A stretch of DNA of 64,000 nucleotides from positions 744,001 through 808,000 of the forward strand of contig OZ024847.1 of NCBI GenBank assembly GCA_964017145.1, given 5' to 3'. Below the pieces are notes generated by a model. It saw only the letters and a program-made list of their open reading frames with translations, was not told the origin of the DNA and ran no database searches. A program made the translations under genes and the position numbers. The DNA comes from Agrocybe praecox. Lineage: Eukaryota; Basidiomycota; Agaricomycetes; Agaricales; Agrocybaceae. This document shows, in pieces, positions 25,552-36,550 of this stretch (the stretch's first letter is position 1; each line of letters begins with the position of its first letter).

Positions 25552-26199
25552 GCCGGAAACGAAATATTATAAGAAAAAGCAAAGGAAGGAAAGAGAGGAA
25601 CAATGAAAGAAAGGACGTGTAAATAGATAGATGAAATCCATGAGAAAATCAGTGATAAAGGTAAAGCGGGCCGAAATTGACATCTCAATCTATGTAAGAT
25701 GCAGATGATTAGATAAAAATTGGAGAGCGTATTGCAAGGAGGAATTAGATGGAGTAATCAGCGCTTCACCTTCAATCACTTTTACACACAAAAAACCCTC
25801 TAAAATATAACATTTTTGAGCGAATAGTGATGAGTAGTACGAGTACAAATTCAATTAAGCGAGTCAAAGATCTATCTATCTAGTACTCGAAAATCTAAAA
25901 AAACCAAGATGAAGGGAAATAACATAAACAAGGTTTAAGTAATCCAACAATCAATAAGAAGAACGTAAGAGGATAAGAAGAAGATAGATAGATATAGCGT
26001 GAACCTGAAAAAGTATGACATGCCATGTCCATATGAGCGGGGCAGACGAACGCCTGCGAACTATATAAATACGAGGAAGGAGGAGGAAAATTTTCCATCA
26101 CGAAAAGAAAAGAAATATAGAGTAAAGTCCCAACTCCAATCACAAATTACAACACCAACACACCTGATTTCGCCGCGTCAGCTATGACAGCCAAGACGC
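25552..26199. other. Intergenic, AT-rich
   Basis: AT-rich DNA with several GATA-type short repeats near 25870-25995. No gene seen. Confidence 0.5.
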
Positions 26200-26660
26200 T
26201 CCTGCTCTCCGAGATTGGTGCGATGGTCCCCTTGTTCGGGGTGCAGATGTTCCATGATATAGGTATGGTGAGAGGATTAGAAAGAGGAGTGCGAGGGCTG
26301 CAGGGCCTGGTGCGGCGTTTGGGGAGAAGTAGAGTAGGAATCGATGATGTAGGAGGTGGCGGACATGTAGAGCAGGATCATGGCGAATCCGAAGAGGAAA
26401 CCGGCGATACAGACGTACGGCTAGGGGGATTCGTCAGATGATGCGAGTGAATAGGGAATGTGACGGTGACAACGTACCGATCCAGTGTACCCAGTAGTAT
26501 GTGCCAGTGAAGGCGAAGATCATGAGTGAAACGGGCATGATGAAGGAACCTCACATCATAGGGAACAACCTGGCCTTTGGGAAAGAACCATATCGGAGAG
26601 CTTTGTCGTAGAGCGTCTCCTGTACAGGAAAGAAGAAACCAGCGAAGAAGATGCCCAACT
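26200..26660 (-). pseudogene. MFS transporter relic (DHA1/polyamine-transporter type)
   Basis: Read on the minus strand, the stretch gives LGIFFAGFFFPVQETLYDKA, then LRYGSFPKARLFPMM followed by an in-frame stop (TGA at 26551-26553), then GSFIMPVSLMIFAFTG and YYWVHWI. A short intron separates this from YVCIAGFLFGFAMILLYMSA. These blocks match the second half of DHA1-type MFS drug/polyamine exporters. The stop replaces a residue in the normally continuous MVG-type stretch, frame decays after SYIIDSY, and the first half of the transporter is missing. I infer a dead fragment. Confidence 0.75.
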
Positions 26661-28386
26661 ACGGTGAGTTAAAGTCAATATTCGAATTTCGAGCAAAGAA
26701 AAAACGTACCAGATGAACGAACTACCCAATGTGACTTATATGCATAGGGTCGCTGTTTTGGCAGTAATTACCTAGAATATATCGGATTAAGTGGGGAGTC
26801 GAGCAAACACAGCTTCGATGGGTTCAGAAGCCATAATTTATGTGAGGGGGAAACGGGGGGAAACGCAAGGAAAGCACCTAGAACGCGCAGGTGGGGCGCT
26901 TGTATATATAGGTTTAGTTCACCCGCGTCCGACAAGCAGTGCGACTCCATTGGTAGTACGATAAAAAACTGACAAGAGTACTTCGTGCAAATGGCAGTAA
27001 GGGAGTAGCAAGTTTATTCCATAAATTCCCAAAAGTTGATCGGGAATTGTGAAGCCCCTCAATACTGCCATGCTAGTGAATAAGTATCATAGAAGATTTC
27101 CGTCATCGCTGACCGTGTTGAGCTCGAAAGACATAGACTATTGAAAAAGAGCATCAAAAGAGCTTGGATAACGACGATGGTAAAGGTTGAGGCAATGAGC
27201 GTTCACGTAAGGGCAATCATAAACAAGAGTCACAGAGGTGACTTGGTCATGGTGCCGATCGAAGCCGAGCGCTGATCAGTCGCATGGCTCACTAGTCCCT
27301 CCTCGAGGTGGCAGCGTTTTCTCTCTGAGTCCGTTAAACGCTTGTTTCAATGCTAACGGTGGAAAGATCGCGATCAGAGGCGAATGCGGCTTCCTCTTAA
27401 TGTTCATTCCTCTACGTCTTCACCGCATCGACCCCTTTCAAGGATCCTAGGCCTTACTTGTGGTTCCAGACTGGTCGCGTACTGGGTTTGAAGGAAGGAA
27501 ACTGACCGAGGCCCACATGCTTTCTTTCTCTTACAACTAGATAAAAGAAGATCTATATTCACTTTCGGTTGTGATGTACACCCAGATTCCCTGTGCGAGT
27601 TTGCCTTTGAGCAAGGTGTACACGTTCCTTCGGAATTCAAGCGGCCAAACCTTTGAACCCTTCAGCCCTGGCGTTTTGTTACCGGAAAGGCCCCGAATCC
27701 TGTTCAATGCTGTGATGCAGCAGCTCATGTGGCCTATCATCATCATCATCCATCGATATCGATATCCATCCTTCATCGTCCCTTCCCACGTCCAGCTCTC
27801 GCCTAATGTTGGCTAGCGCCTAAATATGTCATGTATAACGACCCCTGAGCAAACCCTAACCCCACCAAATTATTATGGAAACGCCTCGGCTGGCGCTTTC
27901 TGCAGGGGAGGGAGAGACAGCAGTTTCCTGGGCACCGCAAACGATTTGTCGATGAATGAACACTCGATGAACGATCAGCGCCTCTTAATCCTATGCCTGG
28001 ACTTCGACACGACATTGCTGTGCTATGCCTTCAATCTGTCATATCGGAATGTCCGGAATAGTTCCTAAAGGACGCTGAGACGTAATTATTAACTTCTTTA
28101 CTCAGGGACAAATGAGTGATCTCCCGTCACGGGTATCCATGATGGTACATTGTCCATCTCAGAGTCATTGTGCTGACTTTTTTTGCCAGAGCATAAAACA
28201 TGATTTTGTGAACCCCGTCCTGTCCGGCTGTCCATGTCAAAGCTTAATTTATAGTGCCCGAGGTTTTGTCTGTAATTGCAATTACATGGGGAAAGGTAGA
28301 GCATAAAAGGTGTGGCCCAGGAGTTCTCTCGATACCCATTTTCTTTCCCTCCCCCCTCTGTCGCACGTACCCGAGCGTCTTTTACG
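26661..28386. other. Intergenic
   Basis: No gene supported. Small frames at 27238-28070 have no motifs. The 3' part holds a 35-bp block also found upstream of MARVEL-like copy 3. Confidence 0.45.
28125..28159. repeat. Upstream block shared with MARVEL-like copy 3
   Basis: Thirty-five bases match 51060-51094 with three mismatches, around the core GTATCCATGATGGTACATT. It lies 228 bp before the ATG of copy 2 and about 199 bp before the ATG of copy 3. It could be a conserved regulatory element or simply a remnant of the duplication. Confidence 0.75.
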
Positions 28387-29441
28387 ATGGTTCAAGACAT
28401 TAACAGGACCCTCCATGTCATCAGAACCACTGTTCTGGGTGAGTCCCTTGTCTTTCATGTTCGTGAATCGTCTAGAAGAATAGGAAACTGACGCGACTCT
28501 GTCTGTTAAGGTATCGTGATGTTCTTCGCGTTACTCGAACTGTCGCTTGCTGCTGCCATCACGCACTGGACTTCCCTGTTCCTCAGAGGCGCTAACCCGG
28601 ACTACTTCCCTTACGCGGCTTTGGCAATTGCCACAGCGATCTTGACCTTGGCCACTGTCCCAATCATGTACGTTTTATTTGCATCCCCTAGATAAATGTC
28701 TTATTATTTCTGGTGTCCTCTGAAGGTTTTCCTTCTCTGTCTCACGAAAAGGGGCGTTCATCAACATGAACATTGTAGAAGTTGTATGGCTCGGTTCGTC
28801 AAACGCTCGGACTTTCTTCGTATCTGTATGACTTTAACTGACACGACACAAAAAAGGCATACTTTGGGTCCTCTGGTTAGCTACTGGTGCTCAAGCCGCT
28901 GATGGTCTTTCCCTCGTGCCTGATTGCGGAGATTTCATTCGTACGTCTCCTTCCCTTCAAGTCTGCGGCACGAATTTTAAATAACATGACGCCACCTAGT
29001 ACTCGCTACCCAACGTATGTGCCGCGAAACACAAGCGGTGTCGGCGTTCGGATTCCTGTCATGGATATTATGTATGTTGCTCAGCCTCGTGTTTTTTCTT
29101 CATGTCAGGCTCTGACGCATAGTAATCTATCTCACACAGTAATGACCTACGACATCTTCTTCCTCGTCCTCGTTATCCGCCAACAGATGCGCGGAACGCC
29201 TGGAGTCTGGACTAGTTATGTTGCTGAGACTGACTTTAGCGCTCAGGCAGAGTCGCAGCCTGCTTACCCCGTTACCCAAATGGCAAATGCGAACCCTGGA
29301 TATGTGCCCCAGCCTCAATATCCTCCTGTGCAGCAACAGCCAGAACAGCAATATCAGCAGCAATATCAGCAGCAACAGCAAGTCCAAGCCCCCATCATGA
29401 ACCCCCCTCAGTCGAATATGGCCGCTTATCCTCAAGTTTAG
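28387..29441 (+). CDS. MARVEL-like tetraspan protein, copy 2 (intact)
   Basis: Six exons (28387-28438, 28511-28667, 28726-28793, 28857-28940, 29000-29071, 29140-29441) give 244 aa in phase. The protein starts MVQDINRTLHVIRTTVLG. It has four hydrophobic segments, including GIVMFFALLELSLAAAITHW and GILWVLWLATGAQAADG. The loop SRKGAFINMNIVEVVWLG and a Cys/Gln strand QRMCRETQAVSAFGFLSW are conserved in all three copies. The tail is rich in Gln, Pro and Tyr (QQYQQQYQQQQQV) and ends AAYPQV. This suggests a small plasma- or endo-membrane protein of the MARVEL type with a disordered cytosolic tail; partner and role are unknown. Confidence 0.85.
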
Positions 29442-30292
29442 TCCATAAAATCTGTTGATTACCATTTTTCCTTCTTTTGTTGTTTTGAAAGTATGGAATG
29501 TACACATGTAATTCGTGCTGGTACCGCCGAGCGAACTTTATTAATATACTGGTTCAATCTTCAAGTTGTGGATTTCCAGCATCAGTATTTGTCATGCATT
29601 GATTAATTAAATGTTTCAACTGTTGGACATGTGGTGCCTGATACGATAATTGACAGTTGGATATCATGAGAAATTCGTTTGTTCGGTAGAGATAGCAGGA
29701 AAAAATGATACCGGGTGGTTTTTTGTTACTGGTATCCAAAAGTGTAGTGATAACTTTAAACAAACTTTAAACCTGTATTAGTATTGATCGAAATATGAGC
29801 ACATCGATATCAGTGAGTCAGTTGAGCGATCGAAGATAGTGGTCGTGGGGTTGCTGACCTCTCTATCTGCCTAAGTAAAGGAATGATAGATAGTTGCATG
29901 GAAAACCATGTTTGTTTATCGAAGAAAGCTTATTTTGAGTCTTGCAGTCATGGATAATAATAAGTATTGGGGATCCACGACTAATCCAATAATACTTTCG
30001 AGATAAGTACTTCAGTTTTCCCCCTGGTTACGTATCAGTACTTCAGTTATCCCTTGGAGACTTCAAATTCAATGGATTCTAATGTTTATCGATTGGATCA
30101 ATCAGTCAGGTCACCTATCACCTGAAGTACGTGTTGTTGCTCCCTGTGGAGACCCAAGTTAAGCGCCTGTGGTCTGAGTTACCGTTTAAGTACAGTTTCG
30201 GGTCAAAAATGCCCACTTTCGCCCGATTGTGCAAGACTTTTGGTTCCAACATTTACGTTCTTCACTGCCACCATCACAGATAAGAGCCCCGA
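29442..30292. other. Intergenic
   Basis: Between the intact MARVEL-like gene and the acetyltransferase. No gene seen. Confidence 0.5.
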
Positions 30293-31170
30293 ATGAAAGT
30301 CAACATTGATACAGTCCTGGTAGGAACGAGAGTCATACTGGTCCCATATCGTTCTGAACATGTCCCAGTATGTGTTAAAACACTGACGCAAAAAGAGTTC
30401 CTCCTGACTTCCTAACAGAAATATCATGAATGGATGCTCGACGAAGAGTTGCGAGCTTTGACAGCAAGTGAACCCTTGACTCTTACAGAGGAATATGAGA
30501 TGCAAGGTATATTGTAAACCTATATCATCTAACGGTTGTCTGACTTGAGAAATCAAAGAAAAATGGCAGTTAGACGAAGATAAACTGACCTTCATAATCC
30601 TTTCTCACGAAACAATAGATGGAGCCCCAGCATCGTTTGACAAGGACGAGAAAGTGGCGCCAACAGACGAGCGCCTATCGAAGTATCCTATGGTCGGCGA
30701 TGTAAATATATTTTTGCACGGAACGCCTGCTGCGTTCACAAACAATGACGACGACGACGAATTCAATGCCGAAGTTGAGATAATGATCGCAGGTGAGTCT
30801 CTAGTAATATCAGAAAGAGGTCAAGATTGTTTATTCCGGTGCAGAGCCTTCATTTCGTCGAAAAGGATTGGCCATCGAGGCCCTCCAGTTGATGCTGGGA
30901 TATGCAACTGGTCAACACCGGATTTTTAACCTCGACAATCCCATCCCAGGTTCCAAACTGAATATTCCCCCGCAGGCCTTGATCACACGGATATCAGATT
31001 CGAACTTGCCAAGCATAAAATTGTTTGAGAAACTAGGATTCGAGGTTACGAAAAGAGTAGAGGTATTCCAGGAGGTGGAAATGCGATTCAAATTTCAGAC
31101 GTTAATGTTGGACTTGGAGGCCGGAAATATCCGCTTCAAGGAACACGTTCTGATTGGTATTGTGTGTTGA
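30293..31170 (+). CDS. NAT9-like GNAT acetyltransferase
   Basis: Four exons (30293-30367, 30419-30506, 30559-30792, 30845-31170) give 240 aa in phase. The N-terminus [20 protein letters not shown] and [20 protein letters not shown] block are the NAT9 start. The middle has [13 protein letters not shown]. The acetyl-CoA-binding region is [20 protein letters not shown], carrying the R/Q-x-x-G-x-G/A-type pyrophosphate loop (RRKGLA), followed by [19 protein letters not shown]. Human NAT9 and relatives have been linked to microtubule stability; that role is not proven here. The last ~25 residues after EVEMRFK are not conserved-looking, so the true stop may be reached through a further intron. Confidence 0.88.
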
Positions 31171-31531
31171 TCATCAACGGTCAACCACTTAAATCACTGT
31201 CACATACCATCACCTATTTAAAGTCATGAACCACCAGAAGGCAGCAAGGTCTGGAGGACGTTTCTTGAAGTCTACTGATTCAGTATGTACTCCAGTATTA
31301 ACCATGGAAAGTTATAATCTTGACTCAATAAGATTTTACTTCAGAATTTCTATATCAAAAAGATCTCATCGATCTCTAAACTAAATAAGGCTCATGACAT
31401 TTAAATCCGGAGATATTAGAGGCCTAGAAGAAATGACAATTCAGTGAATCCATTAAGGCGAGCGCCCACGGCCCCCGTTATCAATCCAGTCGGATCGAGG
31501 CCTAAGTTCTGAGTTCTGAACATCTCCAACC
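31171..31531. other. Intergenic
   Basis: Upstream of the EF-hand/ZZ gene. No gene seen. Confidence 0.5.
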
Positions 31532-34500
31532 ATGTCCGACTTGCCACCACTCACGTTCGACTTCCCTGCCCCATATTCTGGGGATACAGACACGCATTTC
31601 CTGGTGCCAGACACACCTCCTTCCGCCAATCAACCTTTGAGGCCCGTGCGGCCGACTCTGCAAACAGGGTTCTCATCATCTTCATCTGCGGTGACAACAC
31701 TCGAGAAGAATCACGAGGAGCTCTGGAAGAACTTGACGCAGTTTTATAACGATAATGAAGAGGTTATCAACAAAAGTTTGGCCACCGACCTCGCAGCAGC
31801 AGCAAAAGACGAGAAAACCACAGAAATCCAGATCGCTATCGATTCGTTTGTGGAGACTGCGAATGTCGTATTGGAGGGCTTGGTGGTTCTAGGCAATGTC
31901 CATCCTGTACTTGGAGGTACGTCTCTTGTTTATACAACTGCCAATGTCACAAAATTGATGAGGAGCAGTCGCGATTTTCGCATTTCACTCCGTGATGAGG
32001 CTGGACCTTGCTCGCCGGGACAATAACAAGAAGGTTTTGGCAGTCAAATTGCAGATGCAAAATATGATGTGCACAATGTTCCAGTGAGTCACAACTCATC
32101 GTTGAAGCCCGCTGGATACTAAACTTAATGGGGCCCCAAAGACTTCGTAACTTGAAGCACGTTCACGTCCTTGAATCGCAGAGAGATCAGGAAAAAGAAC
32201 GTTTACAACGATTGATCAAAGTTGTCGCTGACGACATCACAAAGTGTGGTAGTGACCTGAACTACTATATGGATCGCAAATTTGTTTGTGAGTTCCAAGT
32301 TCATTCCTTGAGATAATCATCGAGCTAAAGTCATTAGCTAAACTTCTTAATGCGAAGGCATACGAACGAAGATTTGCGGACCACATCGAAAAGTTTGTTC
32401 AGCATCGGTCTGAATTACAAAACGCAATCACAGCTTACATCGCCGCTGGTATGGACACCGCAAACATTGGGATAAGCAATATCGACCAGAAGGTGGACAG
32501 GATGGATGAAAAGCTCGACGCTTTCATAACGAAATTGTTTCGAAAACTTGACACTTCTCGGGAGATTGAAGTGCTTTCGTTTGTTGAACAGCACGGAGGA
32601 ACCAAGGAGTGTATTTCGAAGAACGAGCTACTCTCAAAGCTTCTCGCAAGAGCAGGTGAGAGCTTGGATACCGAAAAGTGGGCCATGGACAAGACAGAAG
32701 TACTTTCCAAATTTCGGAAGGATTTGCTCGACGAGTTGAACGAAAATCTGGATGCAGTCTTATCACATAACCTGAGCCGCTTTGAGAAGCTGCTCACAGT
32801 GCAAAACAACAACATGGAGCGAATATCGGCACAGATACAGCACCAGGGGTATCAGCACAACGACAACTCCGTGAAGCTCGACAAACTCGTCAGCACCTCC
32901 ATCCTGATTTTGGAAGAAGGGAAGCTAATTAAGAAAGCTATCGTACCGAACTCTAAAGTCAAGTTGAAAGATCCCGTCAGTCGCTGTACCCCTCGAAGGG
33001 CTCTGTTACTCATTATTCATCCAGGAATTTCAACAAATTTGGGATCGAATGGTAATTGTATTTATTGCTAGATTACACTGTTCCCCCGACTGACTTGGTT
33101 TGGCAGGGTTTAAGGCGCAGCGTAAAAGCAAAAAACTTTGTGTTGACGTTCCGTGATCATCTCCTGAGTGATCGTTCCATGCCCGGAACACCATACCCTA
33201 CGACCACTGGTCATATCAATGGACCCTCCTCCTCTTTACTCATGTCCTCTACTCCCGTGGCAAGCAACGAGCCCCTTCCTACTCCCAGTCTCCTCAGGAC
33301 CGACGGCGATCAAGACCTTTGGGTGTTCGATTACATCGATGTCCAGCATGTCCAGCCTATCGTTGAGGCGATGGATGAAGACGGCTCTGGCTTCATCAGT
33401 GTGAAAGAGGCCAATAAGTTTGCCCTTTCGCGACCCAAAGGAATGAAGTAAGCTATACGTTCTGTGCACTTTCTATCTCGACTGACTCGAGTTATTTGAA
33501 GCTTGTTGCATTGGATCGCATTCTGGGCCGCAGGTTAGTACTTCACCTTGCCATCCTATCGAGCTAAATTTCACGCTCATGAACGAATTTCTATAGGATG
33601 GCATATTAATCTGACTCACTACTATCACAAGATCTATACAACAATGATTGAAATTCATCAAGCCCTTGAAGACGCTCATCCATCGAATAAAAGTCATGTC
33701 GAAATTTATGTCAACTACTACTACTTCATTCGCATAGAGGGGATGCTCCGATCAATTAAAGTCCTTCCCGACGACGCGCGGCACGAACCAAAGCTAGTTG
33801 AGATAGCTGAAAATATGAGAAACCTTCAGGAGCAGAGGCTCCTTGCAAACCTGAGTGCAATTTCATTTTTACTCGAATCGCCTGCCAACGTCCTTCTCGT
33901 TGCGGGTGCAGCGAGGGCAGAAACAGTGCGTGATCGAGTTTTTACACGCGTTGAAATTTTCGCTCATTCTCTTTTGAAGTGGATCCTACCCTTGATTTAC
34001 CTTCTTCTGCAGCGTCACCTAGAAATAATAAAGCTGGCGCAGAAACGTGTAATAAGCGAAAAAGAATTGCCAGCTCATAGTGAATCTTTCATGCACATCT
34101 TCGACGTGTTTGATGAGCGCAAGCGCAATCTGGAAGGTGATGTCGTTCCTTTTCCAGCTCGCTACTGTGCTAACGGATCTCATAGTTATTTTCCTTCAAG
34201 TTTATCGTGAAACAGAGGCACAATTTGGCAATCATGCTTATGGAATGGTCCGTCTTTTTATTCCTTAGTTTCCGTCCTTTTTTATTTATTAAGTTGAAAC
34301 AGTTTTATACTTCGTACAAAGGCACAACTAATATTGAACTCCATAACCAGTTATTCTACTACAGAGATACGAAGGGAATCGGCCGAAATCCTGAATCTGG
34401 GGCCGAGACGACGGATGAAGCGGACCAGGAGAAGAAAGAAGTGGAAGACAAAAAGAAACCTGTGGACATCTCCATCCTAAATCAGCCTCCAGACGACAAC

Positions 34501-36429
34501 TTCTGCTGCACTGAAGTCGACTTAAATCTCGAACCATCGCCTCCGGACCATATTCCACACTCTATTGAAGGATCATGGATAGGCGTATGTTATCGGTCCG
34601 CCAACCCCCTTATTGCGTATCAAGGATGCCTGGAGCTCAAAGTTGGCCCAGTAGTGGACTGCAAACTTGTCGGGAAGGCCCGATCGTATCTCGGCTAGCT
34701 TAGCCTGGAAGGTCTTTTCGAAGCGGTACAACATGTCGACAACGAAGAGGTGTTTGATGTTGCGTTCAAAGTTGTCTCTGCAACCTTCAGTGATCTATGG
34801 TGCAAAGGACGATATGACCCTTCCAAAGATGTTATTCGGGGCCAGTGGGTTCTCGTAGAAGGTGATTCCGAAGATGTATCCAACTTCCCTCCTCCAGAAG
34901 AGCTGGCTGAAAGAGCGTCCGGCGAATTCGTCTTCACACGTACGCCTGTGGATGTTTACCGATTCCGATATGTCGTCGATTGCCCGGCTATAGAACCTTC
35001 ATGGACGATTGCAAGGCGACGATGGTCCTTTGCCATTGATGCTGTGCTTTCTCGAACCATGCGCGCGGGAAATTCGTCTAAAGTCGTTAAAGCACGATTA
35101 GCAGAGCGAAAAACATGGATTGAATTGGCGACACGCGACTATCTGGGAAACCACATTCGCACCACAAGGGGTCACCTTACAGATCTGGGTCGACAAGAAT
35201 TACTGACGCTTACCTGGATAGTACCGCCTGAAAACGCGAGTATTTATGAGAAGCTGTCGGTTTATCTTCATAACAGGATGAACTATCATCGGTATGTATT
35301 GTATCCAGTAGTACTTTGCTGTGATAAATTTCCTGATGTTTTGATACCTAGTGGATTGATGGTGTGCGACGTCTGCGACCAGCGAGTGACGTTCACGCGA
35401 TTTGTTTGCATTACCTGCGTGGAAGAAGATTTCAGTAATCAAGTCGACCTTTGTGCTGAGTGTATCGAATCGCGCAGCTTCAGTCAAAAGCGTACTTTCG
35501 TCCATCACCTTTCACATTCTCTCATTCGAGCTACTATCCGACTTCACTACTGTGAAATGGCTAGTCTTATTTTACAAGCCAGATCCCTCTCGGAACGAGT
35601 CAAAGCCTCTTTCGTCGCTGCCAATTCCGAAAAAATGTCGGAGTTGGACATGGGCATTAAATCGACAAAATATTCCGATAGCAAGGCGCCTAAAGATCTA
35701 GAGCTGGAGAACATTGTGACTAGTTTGCCTTCCTTGACACCGTTGATATGTGCTTGCTGTTCGAAAGAGCTTACTCTCCCTTGTTGGGGGTGCGTGACAT
35801 GCGGTAAGACTTTTTCTTATTTAGCAAAGTTCGTTCTCGCTGATGTGTTTCGTCTAGCACTTGACACTCTTTTCTGCTTGGAATGTGAATATAATAATAA
35901 GCCAGTTACATCACGAGAAGGTTTTTCGGGGGTCCACACGCGCAAACACCCCCTTCTCCGAATCAATGATAGTACAGAGGTTAAAACAACAATCGAGCCC
36001 AAGACAACACGCCTAGAGAGACGTCTTGCAGAGATGGAAGAACGATTAGGGGCAGGGATCAACGAGGGGTTGTCAACGCTTGAGGAAAAGGTTAACATTC
36101 GTCTAGACGCCATCCAAACAGACATGAAGGCTACAACCGTACAGGAAGTCGCTCGGCTTGTGGGCTTGAAGGGCGATATTCCCAGCTCCAATCCAGCTTC
36201 TGAAAAAGATCGACAAAACGTTGTTCATGAATCCTCCAACGGTGATATTAGCATCGCGGCGTCCCATTCGCTTGTGGAAACCTCTTACGAAGCCAAATTG
36301 GAGGAGAGGCTGACAAGGCTGGAAGCCAAGGTCGACAACCAATTTGAGCGGATTCTGGGTTTAATGCAGGAAGTAATTTCTCGAATGAAGGTATCTGCCC
36401 AGTCAGCAAATATTGAAGAAGTGTCTTGA
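31532..36429 (+). CDS. Large EF-hand and ZZ-zinc-finger protein, with in-frame TAG
   Basis: The gene starts MSDLPPLTFDFPAPYSGDTD. Exon 1 is 31532-31916, exon 2 is 31969-32083, and further short introns follow. In order: an N-terminal helical region (SFVETANVVLEGLVVLGN, then HPVLGVAIFAFHSVMRLDLA) that resembles the Goodbye-type domain at the front of fungal STAND proteins; a coiled coil (DTANIGISNIDQKVDRMDEK); an EF-hand loop (DEDGSGFISVKE); a large uncharacterised middle; a ZZ-like finger (CDVCDQRVTFTRFVCITC ... DLCAEC); a second Cys cluster (CACCSKELTLPCWGCVTC ... CLEC); and a C-terminal coiled coil ending NIEEVS. A TAG at 34696-34698 interrupts one continuous frame between SYLG and LSLEGLFEAV. 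Either the gene is broken or about 48 nt (34651-34698) are removed as an intron. It converges on a TPR gene with 121 bp between stops. Function is inferred only. Confidence 0.65.
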
Positions 36430-36550
36430 AATGAGGGGTAGTAGGAATCATAATTTGACCAAAACCGTTGCAAAATATTGGAAGTATTATTCATTCTGTA
36501 TTCATAAAATGTTTCCATACGTACTTGATAAAACATGAAAAATGCCATTT

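Noticed and set aside
29127..29507. Minus-strand leucine-rich frame (126 codons)
   Set aside because: Antisense of the Gln-rich tail of the intact MARVEL-like gene; the Leu runs come from CAG repeats read backwards.
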